From assembly GCF_019303475.1 (NCBI RefSeq), contig NZ_JABLSI010000028.1, forward strand, positions 52,944 to 116,943: 64,000 bases of DNA. The letters run 5' to 3'. The position numbers and the translations under genes are program-made. Positions 31,719-42,544 of the stretch are shown piece by piece. A model generated the notes under the pieces. That model saw only the letters and a program-made list of their open reading frames with translations. It ran no database searches and was not told where the DNA came from. This DNA is from Streptomyces sp. JJ38 (GTDB taxonomy: Bacteria; Actinomycetota; Actinomycetes; Streptomycetales; Streptomycetaceae). How positions within the stretch are numbered: the first letter of the stretch is position 1; each line of letters starts with the position of its first letter.

Positions 31719-31908
31719 GGCCCGGTTCCTCGCTGTTGGTCGTCAGCGTTCCGGCGCACGCGAACGCACCCCGGTGCGGGAGGTGTGTCCCCCATACCTG
31801 ATGATGGTACTTCTCACGCGCGCCCGGGCTTGACCAGCCCCATGCGGGCGCTCGTGAGAGCGAGTTCACGCACGGAGGCTCCGGCGTGACCGGAAACGGG
31901 AGGGAATC

Positions 31909-33078
31909 ATGAAGCATCGCTCCGCGATGAAGACGGCCTTACTGGCACTGGCTCCGCTGACGCTGCTGGCGGCCGCGTTGCCGGCGGCTTCGGCCTCGGA
32001 GGCGAGCCCCCGGACGGATGCTCCGGCCTTCTCCATATCCGCGCTGTCCGACGACGACACGAAGGACGTCTCGGGCGTGAGCCCGGACAGCGCGACGGGC
32101 AGGGCCCTGGAGCAGCACGGCTACGGTGTGACGCGGACGGCATCGGGCGAAACGGCGATCGTGGACAGCTCCCTGCTGGACCAGGGACTCACGGCGGCGT
32201 ACGGGCCCTCGTTCGTGGACCTGTCCTGGAAGGCGTACGCGTCGGACGCCCGCTACGAGGTGGTCCGGGACGGCGTGCGGATCGCCGACCTGGATGCCGG
32301 GGAGACCGCGTTCCGTGACACGCGGGTGGAACCGGGCGCCGACTACGACTACCAGGTCGTGCCCGTCCTGCCGGAGGAAGGGCATCCCGATGCCCGGATG
32401 TGGGGCGTGAAGGCGTCCGTCCCGTCCTCCGGCTCCCTGTCCGGCCTGCGCCAGGAGGCCGTCGACCGGGCGACCGCGGCAGGGGTGGCCAAGACGACCA
32501 CGCTGTCCTGGGTGACCTTCATCCCGCAGAAGAAGATCAACGCCCCCACGGCAGGGTGCGACTACGGCAAGAAGTTCCAGTTCGGCGGTGACGGCCGCAC
32601 GCGGTTCGACTGGAAGTCCAGCAAGTACCGCACCGCGCTGCACGCGAACATCACCTGGAGCTCCAAGAAGGTCACGGGCTCCAAGTCCGTCCGGTCGACC
32701 AGCGTGTACGTGAAGAAGACCGGCAAGAAGGTCGCGACGAAGACCGCCAGCAGCAAGAACATGTCCGTCAAGAAGCTGGGGTCGGGCAGGAACTACGTCG
32801 ACCTGCGGATGGTCACCCACGCCACCAACCCCTTCTGCAAGGGGCTGGGCGGCGTCAAGGGCGCCATCAGCGGGGCCTTCACCATCCAGCTCACCACGAG
32901 CGGCAACTACGCCATCCGCTCGGGCAAGCACCGTCTGATGCCGAACCACCACATCTACATCTACGACGGCGGCAAGGTGACCAACGTCTACACCCGCTCC
33001 TACGCCAGCGCGAGCTGCCTGATCGGATCGATCGCCTGCCCGGAGGCCGATCTGACGGGCCGCTACGGCAGGTTCTGA
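31909..33078 (+). CDS. Secreted protein of unknown function with a TTA codon
   Basis: A 389-residue exported protein. The Sec signal peptide covers about residues 1-29 (basic start, then TALLALAPLTLLAAALPAAS). A fibronectin-III-like segment appears around residues 95-165 (VDLSWKAYASDARYEVVRDG, DYDYQVVPVL). The C-terminal 200 residues are Lys/Ser/Thr-rich (SSKKVTGSKSVRSTSVYVKK) with four Cys residues that could form disulfides. No enzyme motif is seen. Codon 11 is TTA (31939-31941), so translation should depend on the bldA tRNA. GGGAGG precedes the ATG by 6 nt. A strong terminator follows, so the gene is monocistronic. Confidence 0.85.
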   Translation: MKHRSAMKTALLALAPLTLLAAALPAASASEASPRTDAPAFSISALSDDDTKDVSGVSPDSATGRALEQHGYGVTRTASGETAIVDSSLLDQGLTAAYGPSFVDLSWKAYASDARYEVVRDGVRIADLDAGETAFRDTRVEPGADYDYQVVPVLPEEGHPDARMWGVKASVPSSGSLSGLRQEAVDRATAAGVAKTTTLSWVTFIPQKKINAPTAGCDYGKKFQFGGDGRTRFDWKSSKYRTALHANITWSSKKVTGSKSVRSTSVYVKKTGKKVATKTASSKNMSVKKLGSGRNYVDLRMVTHATNPFCKGLGGVKGAISGAFTIQLTTSGNYAIRSGKHRLMPNHHIYIYDGGKVTNVYTRSYASASCLIGSIACPEADLTGRYGRF

Positions 33079-33085
33079 CCGCGTC

Positions 33086-33132
33086 CGGCCGGACAGGGGC
33101 CCCGCCCGCGCGGGCTACACCCTGTCCGGCCG
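33086..33132 (+). terminator. Terminator of the TTA-containing secreted protein gene
   Basis: CGGCCGGACAGGG and CCCTGTCCGGCCG form a perfect 13-bp stem, 8 nt after the stop. Confidence 0.85.
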
Positions 33133-33222
33133 ACTCCGCCGCCGCCCCGGGCAGACCCGACGTGCGCCGTGCGCGACGTCCCGTGTCCGTGCGGAGCGGC
33201 CACGGGGCGGCAACGGGTCCGG

Positions 33223-34386
33223 CTACGCGGCCTGGAAGCCGAGTTCGCGGGCGATCAGCATGCGCTGGACCTCGCTCGTGCCCTCGCCGATCTCCAGGAT
33301 CTTGGAGTCCCGCCACATGCGGGCCACGGGGTACTCGTTCATGAAGCCGTAGCCGCCGTGGATCTGGGTGGCCTCGCGCGCGTTGGTGACGGCGATCTCG
33401 GAGGAGTACAGCTTGGCGATGGCCGCCTCCTTCTTGAACGGTTCGCCCGCCAGCATCCGGGACGCCGCGTCACGCCAGGCGATGCGGGCGGTGTGGGCAC
33501 GCATCTCCATGTCGGCCAGCTTGAACTGGATGGCCTGGTTGGCGCCGATGGGACGGCCGAAGGCCTCCCGCTCCCGGGCGTAGCGCACGGACTCGTCGAC
33601 GCAGCCCTGGGCCAGGCCGGTGGCGAGCGCGGCGATGGCGATGCGGCCCTCGTCGAGGATGCGCAGGAACTGGGCGTAGCCGCGGCCCTCCTGGCCGACC
33701 AGGTTGCCCAGCGGCACCCGGACGTCGGAGAAGGACAGCTCGCGGGTGTCCGAGGCGTTCCAGCCGACCTTGGAGTAGGGCGCGGCGACGGTGAAGCCGG
33801 GCGTCCCCGAGGGGACGAGGATCGAGGAGATCAGCGGGGAGCCGTCCTCCTTGCGCCCGGTGACGGCGGTGACCGTGACGAGCCCGGTGATGTCGGTGCC
33901 GGAGTTGGTGATGAAGCACTTGGTGCCGTTGATCACCCAGTGGTCGCCGTCGCGCACCGCGGTGGTGCGGGTGCCGCCCGCGTCGGAGCCGCACTCGGGC
34001 TCGGTGAGGCCGAAGGCACCCAGCATCTCGCCCGAGCACAGCTTGGGCAGCCACTCGCGCTTCTGCTCCTCCGAGCCGAAGCGGTAGATCGGCATGGCGC
34101 CGAGCGAGACGCCGGCCTCCAGGGTGATGGCCACCGAGGAGTCGACCCGGGCCAGCTCCTCCAGGGCGATACCGAGGGCCAGGTAGTCCCCGCCCATGCC
34201 GCCGTACTCCTCGGGGAACGGCAGGCCGAACAGGCCCATGCGGCCCATTTCTCGGACGATCTCGTAGGGGAACGCGTGCCGCTCGTAGAAATCGCCGATC
34301 TTCGGCGCGACGACGTCGTGAGCGAACTCCTCCACGGTACGGCGGAGTTCCTCGTGCTCAGGGGTGAGTCGGTGATCCAGGGACAT
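33223..34386 (-). CDS. acdH: Acyl-CoA dehydrogenase AcdH (isovaleryl-CoA/branched-chain type)
   Basis: A 387-residue FAD flavoenzyme, last gene of the leucine-catabolic operon. Motifs: GAFGLTEPECGSDAGGTRTT (substrate/FAD binding), WVINGTKCFITNSGTD, and IGEGTSEVQRMLIAREL, in which the Glu is the catalytic base position. The N-terminus EEFAHDVVAPKIGDFYERH matches streptomycete AcdH. Two ATGs compete: 34392 overlaps the hmgL stop (ATGA), while 34386 has AAGGAA at a better distance (9 nt); I use 34386. With hmgL, mccA and mccB upstream it oxidises branched-chain acyl-CoA from leucine. Confidence 0.96.
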   Translation of the reverse strand: MSLDHRLTPEHEELRRTVEEFAHDVVAPKIGDFYERHAFPYEIVREMGRMGLFGLPFPEEYGGMGGDYLALGIALEELARVDSSVAITLEAGVSLGAMPIYRFGSEEQKREWLPKLCSGEMLGAFGLTEPECGSDAGGTRTTAVRDGDHWVINGTKCFITNSGTDITGLVTVTAVTGRKEDGSPLISSILVPSGTPGFTVAAPYSKVGWNASDTRELSFSDVRVPLGNLVGQEGRGYAQFLRILDEGRIAIAALATGLAQGCVDESVRYAREREAFGRPIGANQAIQFKLADMEMRAHTARIAWRDAASRMLAGEPFKKEAAIAKLYSSEIAVTNAREATQIHGGYGFMNEYPVARMWRDSKILEIGEGTSEVQRMLIARELGFQAA

Positions 34387-34388
34387 GA

Positions 34389-35329
34389 TCATTGTTCCTT
34401 GTGGGAGAGGGCACGGAGGGTGCGGGACGGGCTGGGTCGGCCCAGTCGGTCGGCCATCCACGCGCTGGTGGCGGTGAGACGGCCGAGGTCGACCCCGGTC
34501 TCGATGCCCAGGCCGTGCAGCATCCAGACGAGGTCTTCGGTGGCGAGGTTGCCCGTGGCGCTCTTGGCGTAGGGGCAGCCGCCGAGCCCCCCGGCGGAGG
34601 CGTCCACCGTGGTGACGCCGTGCTGGAGGGCGGCAAACGTGTTGGACAGCGCCTGCCCGTAGGTGTCGTGGAAGTGGACGCCCAGCCGGTCGGCGGAGAG
34701 GCCGCCGCCGGTGAGCGCCGTCAGGAGAGCGGTGACGTGGCCGGGGGTGGCGACGCCGATGGTGTCCCCCAGGCTGAGTTCGTCGCAGCCCATGTCGGTG
34801 AGGGCGCGGCAGACGCGGACGACGTCGTCCGGCGCGACCGGGCCCTCCCAGGGGTCGCCGAAGCACATCGACAGATAGCCGCGGACGTGGGCGCCGGCCT
34901 CCTTGGCCCGCGCGACGACCGGCTCGAACATCGCCAGCGCCTCGGCCACCGTCCGGTTGAGGTTGGCCCTGGCGAAGGACTCGGTGGCGCTGGCGAAGAC
35001 GGCGACCTCCCGGGCGCCGAGCGCCAGGGCGCGGTCCAGGCCGCGCTCGTTCGGGACGAGGACGGGCAGCCGCACCCCGGGAGCGAGCTCGCTGACGCGC
35101 GGGAACAGCTCCTCCGCGTCGGCCAGCTGGGGGACCCACTTCGGATGGACGAAGCTGGTCGCCTCGACGGTGCCCAGCCCGGCCGCGGCGAGCCGGTGGA
35201 TGAACTCGGCCTTGACCTCGACCGGGACGACGGCCTGTTCGTTCTGCAGCCCGTCCCGGGGGCCCACCTCGTGGATGCGGACCCGGCCGGGCAGCCCGGG
35301 AGCGGGTACGCGCATCGGCAGCCCGTCGA

Positions 35330-35333
<4 letters not shown>
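34389..35333 (-). CDS. hmgL: Hydroxymethylglutaryl-CoA lyase
   Basis: A 314-residue TIM-barrel lyase that cleaves HMG-CoA to acetoacetate and acetyl-CoA, the last step of leucine degradation. Catalytic Arg lies in EVGPRDGLQNE, metal-binding His residues in GVHFHDTYGQ, and the active-site Cys in the signature GGLGGCPYAKSATGN. The ATG at 35333 overlaps the stop of mccA by 4 nt (ATGA), and its own stop overlaps the alternative start of acdH, so the operon is tightly coupled. Confidence 0.96.
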
Positions 35334-37417
<2,084 letters not shown>

Positions 37418-37430
37418 CAGTGGTTCCCCC

Positions 37431-39047
37431 TCACATCCGGAAGACGCCGAAGCCGGGCTCGCCCAGCGGCGCGTTGGCACACGCGGTCAGGGCCAGGCCG
37501 AGGACCGTGCGCGTCTCCAGCGGGTCGATCACGCCGTCGTCCCAGAGCCGGGCGGTGGCGTAGTAGGCGTTGCCCTGCGTCTCGTACTGGGCGCGGACGG
37601 GGTCCTTGAAGGCCTCCTCGTCCTCGGTGCTCCACTCCTCGCCGCGGGCTTCGAGCTGGTCCCGCTTGACGGTGGCGAGGACGGAGGCGGCCTGCTCGCC
37701 GCCCATGACGGAGATCTTGGCGTTGGGCCACATCCACAGGAACCGGGGGCCGTAGGCCCGGCCGCACATCGAGTAGTTGCCCGCGCCGTAGGAGCCGCCG
37801 ACGACGACGGTCAGCTTGGGCACCCGGGTGGTGGCGACGGCGGTGACCATCTTGGCGCCGTGCTTGGCGATGCCGCCCGCCTCGTAGGAGCGGCCGACCA
37901 TGAAGCCCGAGATGTTCTGGAGGAACAGCAGCGGGATGCCGCGCTGGTCGCACAGCTCGATGAAGTGCGCGCCCTTCTGGGCGGACTCGGAGAACAGGAT
38001 GCCGTTGTTGGCGACGATGCCCACGGGGTGTCCGTGGATGCGGGCGAAGCCGGTGACGAGCGTCGTCCCGTACTCGGCCTTGAACTCCTGGAAGCGGGAG
38101 CCGTCCGTGACGCGGGCGATGATCTCGCGGACGTCGTAGGGGGTGCGGGAGTCCACGGGGACGGCGCCGTAGAGCCCGGCCGGGTCGACGGCGGGCTCCT
38201 CGACGGGCTCGACCGACCACGGCGGCGTGCCGCGCTCGGGGAGGGTGGCGACGATGTTGCGGACGATGCGCAGGGCGTGGGCGTCGTCCTCGGCGAGGTG
38301 GTCGGTGACGCCCGAGGTGCGGGAGTGCACCTCGCCGCCGCCCAGCTCCTCGGCGGTGACGACCTCACCGGTGGCGGCCTTCACCAGCGGCGGGCCGCCG
38401 AGGAAGATCGTGCCCTGGTTGCGCACGATCACGGCCTCGTCGCTCATCGCCGGGACGTAGGCGCCGCCCGCGGTGCACGAGCCCATGACGGCGGCGATCT
38501 GCGGGACGCCGCGGGCCGACATGCGGGCCTGGTTGTAGAAGATCCGGCCGAAGTGCTCGCGGTCGGGGAACACCTCGTCCTGCATGGGCAGGAACGCGCC
38601 GCCGCTGTCCACCAGGTAGAGGCACGGCAGCCGGTTCTCCAGGGCCACCTCCTGCGCCCGCAGGTGCTTCTTGACCGTCATCGGGTAGTAGGTGCCGCCC
38701 TTGACGGTGGCGTCGTTCGCGACGATGACGGCTTCCCGGCCGCTGACGCGCCCGATCCCGGCGATGACGCCCGCCGCGGGGGCCTGGCCGTCGTACATCC
38801 CGTCGGCCGCCAGCGGGGCCAGCTCCAGGAAGGGCGAGCCGGGGTCGAGCAGCCCGTCGACCCGGTCCCTCGGCAGCAGCTTGCCGCGCGCGGTGTGCCG
38901 GGTGCGGGCCCGTTCCCCTCCGCCCAGGCGGGCTGTCGCCAGCTTCTCGCGAAGCTCCGCGGCCAGCTCCCGGTGAGCCGCCTCGTTGGTGCGCCAGGCC
39001 GGTGACGCCGGGTCTACGGCGCCGGCCAGCGGCGGTGCCTGCTGCAT
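37431..39047 (-). CDS. mccB: Acyl-CoA carboxylase carboxyltransferase subunit (methylcrotonyl-CoA type)
   Basis: A 538-residue beta subunit of the crotonase-like carboxyltransferase fold, first gene of the operon. Typical segments are RARTRHTARGKLLPRDRVD, YLVDSGGAFLPMQDEVFPD, SCTAGGAYVPAMSDE (first oxyanion hole) and GGSYGAGNYSMCGRAY (second). The QDEVFPD segment is the one that marks methylcrotonyl-CoA rather than propionyl-CoA carboxylases. Start ATG 39047 with AGGGCA close by and GAGGGGG a little further. mccA follows after 13 nt. Expression is probably repressed by the divergent TetR protein. Confidence 0.95.
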   Translation of the reverse strand: MQQAPPLAGAVDPASPAWRTNEAAHRELAAELREKLATARLGGGERARTRHTARGKLLPRDRVDGLLDPGSPFLELAPLAADGMYDGQAPAAGVIAGIGRVSGREAVIVANDATVKGGTYYPMTVKKHLRAQEVALENRLPCLYLVDSGGAFLPMQDEVFPDREHFGRIFYNQARMSARGVPQIAAVMGSCTAGGAYVPAMSDEAVIVRNQGTIFLGGPPLVKAATGEVVTAEELGGGEVHSRTSGVTDHLAEDDAHALRIVRNIVATLPERGTPPWSVEPVEEPAVDPAGLYGAVPVDSRTPYDVREIIARVTDGSRFQEFKAEYGTTLVTGFARIHGHPVGIVANNGILFSESAQKGAHFIELCDQRGIPLLFLQNISGFMVGRSYEAGGIAKHGAKMVTAVATTRVPKLTVVVGGSYGAGNYSMCGRAYGPRFLWMWPNAKISVMGGEQAASVLATVKRDQLEARGEEWSTEDEEAFKDPVRAQYETQGNAYYATARLWDDGVIDPLETRTVLGLALTACANAPLGEPGFGVFRM

Positions 39048-39089
39048 TGCCCTGTGCCCCCTCGTGTGGTGGTTGGCAGGTCGCAAGGG

Positions 39090-39133
39090 GTTAATGTGCG
39101 TTAACCTCTTCGGCAAGGTTAACGCCCGCTAAC
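39090..39133. promoter_or_regulatory. Twin TetR operators between mccB and the TetR gene
   Basis: Two 16-bp near-palindromes, GTTAATGTGCGTTAAC (39090-39105) and GTTAACGCCCGCTAAC (39118-39133), share the form GTTARYG-N2-CGYTAAC with centres 28 bp apart. The second overlaps the -35 position of the TetR promoter (TAGAAT at 39143-39148), the first lies toward mccB. They are likely sites for the neighbouring TetR-family repressor. Confidence 0.7.
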
Positions 39134-39155
39134 GGGGCTGTCTAGAATTGCCTCC

Positions 39156-39824
39156 ATGAGCACGGAGACCCCCGCAGACCCCAGAGCCACGGCGCCCGCC
39201 GCATCCGCCCGCACCGAGCGCGTCAGCCGGCGCGAGCAGATCCTGGGCGAGGCGGCACGGCTCTTCGCGGAGCGCGGGTTCCACGGCGTCGGCGTCGACG
39301 AGATAGGCGCCGCCGTCGGCATCAGCGGTCCGGGGCTCTACCGGCACTTCGCCGGGAAGGACGCGATGCTCGCCGAACTGCTCGTCGGCATCAGCGAGCG
39401 GCTGCACGAGGGCGGTCGGCAGCGCTTGGAGGAGGCCGTCGCCGCCGGCTCCCCCGCGGAGGCCGCGCTCGACGCCCTGATCGCCGGGCACATCGACTTC
39501 GCCCTCAACGACCGGGCGCTGATCACCCTGCACGACCGGGAGCTCGACCGGCTGCGCGACGACGACCGCAAGCGGGTGCGCCGTCTCCAGCGCGAGTACG
39601 TGGAGCTGTGGGTGTCCGTCGTCCGCGAGGTCCACCCCGAGCTGGCGGAGCCGGAGGCTCGGGCCGCCGTCCACGCGGTCTTCGGCCTGCTGAACTCCAC
39701 ACCCCGGCTCAGTCGCCCCGCCGCGCTCCCGGACGCCTCGGTGACCGCCGCGCTCCTCCACCGGCTCGCCCGCGGCGCCTTCGCCGCCAGCGCGGCCCCG
39801 GGCACCGCGCCCGCCGACGACTGA
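39156..39824 (+). CDS. TetR-family repressor of the leucine-catabolic operon
   Basis: A 222-residue regulator. The TetR helix-turn-helix occupies about residues 25-72 (RREQILGEAARLFAERGFHG, EIGAAVGISGPGLYRHFAGK). The C-terminal ligand domain fits the TetR-C33/SACE-type found with acyl-CoA catabolism genes. It is divergent from mccB, with two matching palindromes between, so it most likely represses both itself and the operon, with an acyl-CoA as inducer. TAGAAT lies 7 nt before the ATG and there is no ribosome binding site: a leaderless transcript. Confidence 0.93.
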   Translation: MSTETPADPRATAPAASARTERVSRREQILGEAARLFAERGFHGVGVDEIGAAVGISGPGLYRHFAGKDAMLAELLVGISERLHEGGRQRLEEAVAAGSPAEAALDALIAGHIDFALNDRALITLHDRELDRLRDDDRKRVRRLQREYVELWVSVVREVHPELAEPEARAAVHAVFGLLNSTPRLSRPAALPDASVTAALLHRLARGAFAASAAPGTAPADD

Positions 39825-39845
39825 CCCCGCACCCCGAGCCGCGGC

Positions 39846-40412
39846 TCAGAGGATGGAGACGCCCCGGTCGGCCAGGTAGCGCACCGGGTCGACGTCGGTG
39901 CCGTAGTCGCGTGTGGTGCGGATCTCGAAGTGCAGGTGCGGCCCCGTGACGCGGCCGGTCGCCCCGGTGTGGGCGATGTCCTCGCCCCCGGCCACCCGCT
40001 GCCCGGCGCGGACCCCGATCCGGGAGAGGTGGGCGTACAGGGCGAAGTGACCGTCCGCCAGCCGGATGACGACCGCTTGGCCGTAGTCCCCCAGGGCACC
40101 GGCGGAATCAACTGTTCCGGTACCCACCGCGTGCACCGGCGTGCCGCTGTCGACGGCGAAGTCGATCCCCGTGTGATGACCGGCGAGCCAGTCTCCGGGG
40201 ATGCCGTAGTGGGCGGAGACCCGGTGATGCCCGGCCAGCGGGCGGGCCCAGGGCCGCCCGGCCGCGCGCGGGGACTCCGGGCTCTCCTCCGCCGAGGCCA
40301 GGCGGACGGCTCCCAGGGCCGGGACGCACCCCAGTGCGGTGAGCACGCCGCAGCGCAGCACCGCCCGCCGGGAGGCGAGGCGCGCGAACCGGGAGCCAGA
40401 CGTACCGGGCAT
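39846..40412 (-). CDS. Secreted M23-family metallopeptidase (LytM-like)
   Basis: A 188-residue exported zinc endopeptidase that probably cleaves peptidoglycan cross-bridges. An N-terminal signal sequence (basic residues, then CGVLTALGCVPALGAVRLASA) is followed by the M23 domain from about residue 55: HHTGIDFAV with the first His and Asp ligands, HFALYAHLS, and HLHFEI with the last His ligand. There is no extra substrate-binding domain. The ATG at 40412 has GAGGAGG 8 nt upstream. It converges with the TetR gene; 525 bp without a recognised gene lie upstream. Confidence 0.93.
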   Translation of the reverse strand: MPGTSGSRFARLASRRAVLRCGVLTALGCVPALGAVRLASAEESPESPRAAGRPWARPLAGHHRVSAHYGIPGDWLAGHHTGIDFAVDSGTPVHAVGTGTVDSAGALGDYGQAVVIRLADGHFALYAHLSRIGVRAGQRVAGGEDIAHTGATGRVTGPHLHFEIRTTRDYGTDVDPVRYLADRGVSIL

Positions 40413-40937
40413 GAGACCGACCTCCTCGTCGTGATGTCGTCACTGCGAGCATCCCGACGGCCCGGCGCGTTCGCACCCTCAGCCACGCCGATGGTCGGCC
40501 GAACGGACCAGCGGTCGCCGTCACGTGGGTGTCAGCGCCGACGCGGATTCTGACTGGGCGCCAGGTCAGGAACCGGGCTGGCGCCACGTCAACATCGGTT
40601 CCGGCAGGCCACGCAGGCAGCGCACCCCCGCAGTGCCCCGGCGCAAGCGGGGCACATGGCGGCGTGAAGCCCCAACCCCTGGCTCGCCCAGCCTCCTCCG
40701 TCGGCTTGCGCCGACTCAGCGGGCGCCGGTCGGTCCCACCTCCTGAACAGAGCTCAGGCACTCCTGCCCGGAACCGTTGTTGCCCTCCGCACGCCATCTC
40801 CCAGGGGAACCTCCCTCCCCATCGGCCAGAGGCACTGCGGGACGTGAGATGGGTTCGGGCGGCGTCGACCCCGGCCGGGGTGCCGGCGCCGGGCCGCGGG
40901 GCCGCACCGCGAGGACGTCGGCCCGTCGACGGCCCCG
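40413..40937. other. 525-bp region without a recognised gene
   Basis: Between the M23 gene and the spermidine-synthase-like gene, both on the minus strand. It contains the hairpin GTGCCCCG-GCGCAAG-CGGGGCAC (40633-40655) and short Gly/Arg-rich reading frames without ribosome binding sites. As the leader of a cell-wall hydrolase it could hold an RNA element, but I could not fit the known c-di-AMP riboswitch consensus to it. Confidence 0.45.
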
Positions 40938-41816
40938 TCAGCGGCCGGAGAAGACGTCCGGCGGAGGCGACGGCGAGGGCCGGGCGTCGGCGTCCGTGAC
41001 GGGCCGGGCCCCGCCGGTGAAGTCGGCGAGCTCCCGGCCGTGCTGGAGCCGGCCCGGGTGCGGGTCGCCGGCGGCCCGCCGCGTCAGCTCGGCCACGGGC
41101 AGCGGCCGGTCGGCGGCGAGCAGGACGGCGTTGCCGAACCGGCTCCCGCGCAGCACCGCCGGGTCGGCCGTGACACACACCTCGGCGAAGACCGCCAGCG
41201 CGGTGGCCAGCTGTCCGCGCAGATACGCCAGCGACGCCCCGTCCGTCACGTTGGCCGCGTACAGGCCGTCCGGCGCGAGGACGCGGCGTACCTCCGCCTG
41301 GAACTCGGTAGTGCCCAGATGGGCCGGGGTCCGTGCGCCGGAGAAGACGTCGGCGATGACCACGTCCGCCCAGCCGTCCGGAATCCGCGCCAGCCCCGCC
41401 CGGGCGTCCGCGCCCCGGACCCGGATGCGCCAGCCGGCGTCCCACGGCAACCACTCCCGCACGAAGGCGGTCAGCTCGGTGTCCACCTCGATCACCTGCT
41501 GGGTGGAGCGCGGCCGGGCCGCGGCCACGTAGCGGGCCAGCGTGCACGCGCCCCCACCGAGGTGGACGGCCCGCACCGGGCGCCCCGGCGCCGCGGCCAG
41601 GGCCACGTCGAGCGCGTGCCCGAGGCGGCGCTGGTAGGAGAAGCCCAGATACGTCGGGTCGTCCAGATCCACGCACGACTGGGGGGCGTCGTCGAGGGTG
41701 AGCGTCCAGCCCCGCGGACGGTCGGGCTCCGGCACCAGCCGGGCGAGACCGCCGCCGACCCGCGCACTCACCGTCTCCCGGCCACCCCGCCGCCGCTGAC
41801 CTGCCCTTCTACCCAT
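40938..41816 (-). CDS. Spermidine-synthase-like SAM-fold protein
   Basis: A 292-residue protein of the spermidine synthase/methyltransferase fold. Motif I is VHLGGGACTLARYV, followed by the acidic VIEVDTELTAFV that would bind the nucleoside, and VIADVFSGARTP where polyamine synthases have their catalytic Asp region. It lacks the full polyamine-binding set, as do many actinobacterial spermidine-synthase-like proteins, so polyamine synthesis is uncertain. GATACT lies 6 nt before the ATG at 41816, suggesting a leaderless mRNA. An in-frame GTG at 41771 is an alternative start. Confidence 0.8.
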   Translation of the reverse strand: MGRRAGQRRRGGRETVSARVGGGLARLVPEPDRPRGWTLTLDDAPQSCVDLDDPTYLGFSYQRRLGHALDVALAAAPGRPVRAVHLGGGACTLARYVAAARPRSTQQVIEVDTELTAFVREWLPWDAGWRIRVRGADARAGLARIPDGWADVVIADVFSGARTPAHLGTTEFQAEVRRVLAPDGLYAANVTDGASLAYLRGQLATALAVFAEVCVTADPAVLRGSRFGNAVLLAADRPLPVAELTRRAAGDPHPGRLQHGRELADFTGGARPVTDADARPSPSPPPDVFSGR

Positions 41817-41891
41817 ACCGCCAGTATCCCGGACGCGGCCTCGGCACCGGCGGCGCCCCGGCCGCGTCCGGCGCGGGCCGCCGGACGGGAC

Positions 41892-42374
41892 CTAACGCTG
41901 GCGGTCGGCGGCGTCGATGACGTGGGCCGCCTCGCGCAGGGCGGCGCGTAGGAGCGCCGGATCGGTGGCCGGGACATAGGCCCGCTCCGGCGGCACCAGC
42001 CAGCGGGCGCCCGGGACGGGCGGGGCGTCGACGGCCCGCCCGGGCGGCATGCTCGCCCGGGCGCAGGCACTGCCGGGCACGTCCCAGCCGTCCGCGGTGC
42101 CCGGCGGCACGAGGAAGCCCAGGGTGGTGCCGCCGCCGTCGTGCAGGACGGGCCCGACGCCGTCCCACAGCCGCAGGATGTCGGCGGCCTCCAGCCCCTC
42201 CCGCGCCGGGACCGTCACCAGATCGCAGGGTTCGCCCGGCACCGGCCGGGCCAGCCTGGGCCGGACGACGTCGGTGCGTGCGGTGCCCGACCGGACGATG
42301 TCCGGCCTCCGGCCCGGTGCCGCACCGGAGTGTGCCGTGATTCGCGGGCCGTCGGTGTCCAGCAAGGAGACCAC
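41892..42374 (-). CDS. Hypothetical protein related in layout to the protein at 49448
   Basis: A 160-residue protein without a recognised catalytic motif. The middle reads PCDLVTVPAREGLEAADIL and the C-terminal part has GARWLVPPERAYVPATDPALL followed by a helix ending ADRQR. The ARWLVPP segment and its position resemble small streptomycete proteins sometimes annotated as bifunctional primase/polymerase-like, and the protein encoded at 49448-50056 in this window. The GTG at 42374 is the first start in the frame; a GGAGGG motif directly abuts it, so the true start may differ. Function unknown. Confidence 0.6.
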   Translation of the reverse strand: MVSLLDTDGPRITAHSGAAPGRRPDIVRSGTARTDVVRPRLARPVPGEPCDLVTVPAREGLEAADILRLWDGVGPVLHDGGGTTLGFLVPPGTADGWDVPGSACARASMPPGRAVDAPPVPGARWLVPPERAYVPATDPALLRAALREAAHVIDAADRQR

Positions 42375-42544
42375 CCCTCCGCCATACGCGCTGACTTGGT
42401 AACGGAATCAACGTCCGGCGCACACGGGGGGCTACGGCGGGTGCGGCGGCAAAGGATGGCACTTCATGGCAGAACGCGGGTGGGATATGCCGTTTGTCGG
42501 CAAACCCCGCATGGCCGCCCTGTCACGAGATGTACCTTCCGGGC

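Noticed and set aside
40716..40907. 63-codon minus-strand frame in the leader of the M23 gene
   Set aside because: Gly/Pro-rich, no ribosome binding site, and no family resemblance; I also considered a remnant of a ligase or mobile intron and found no support.
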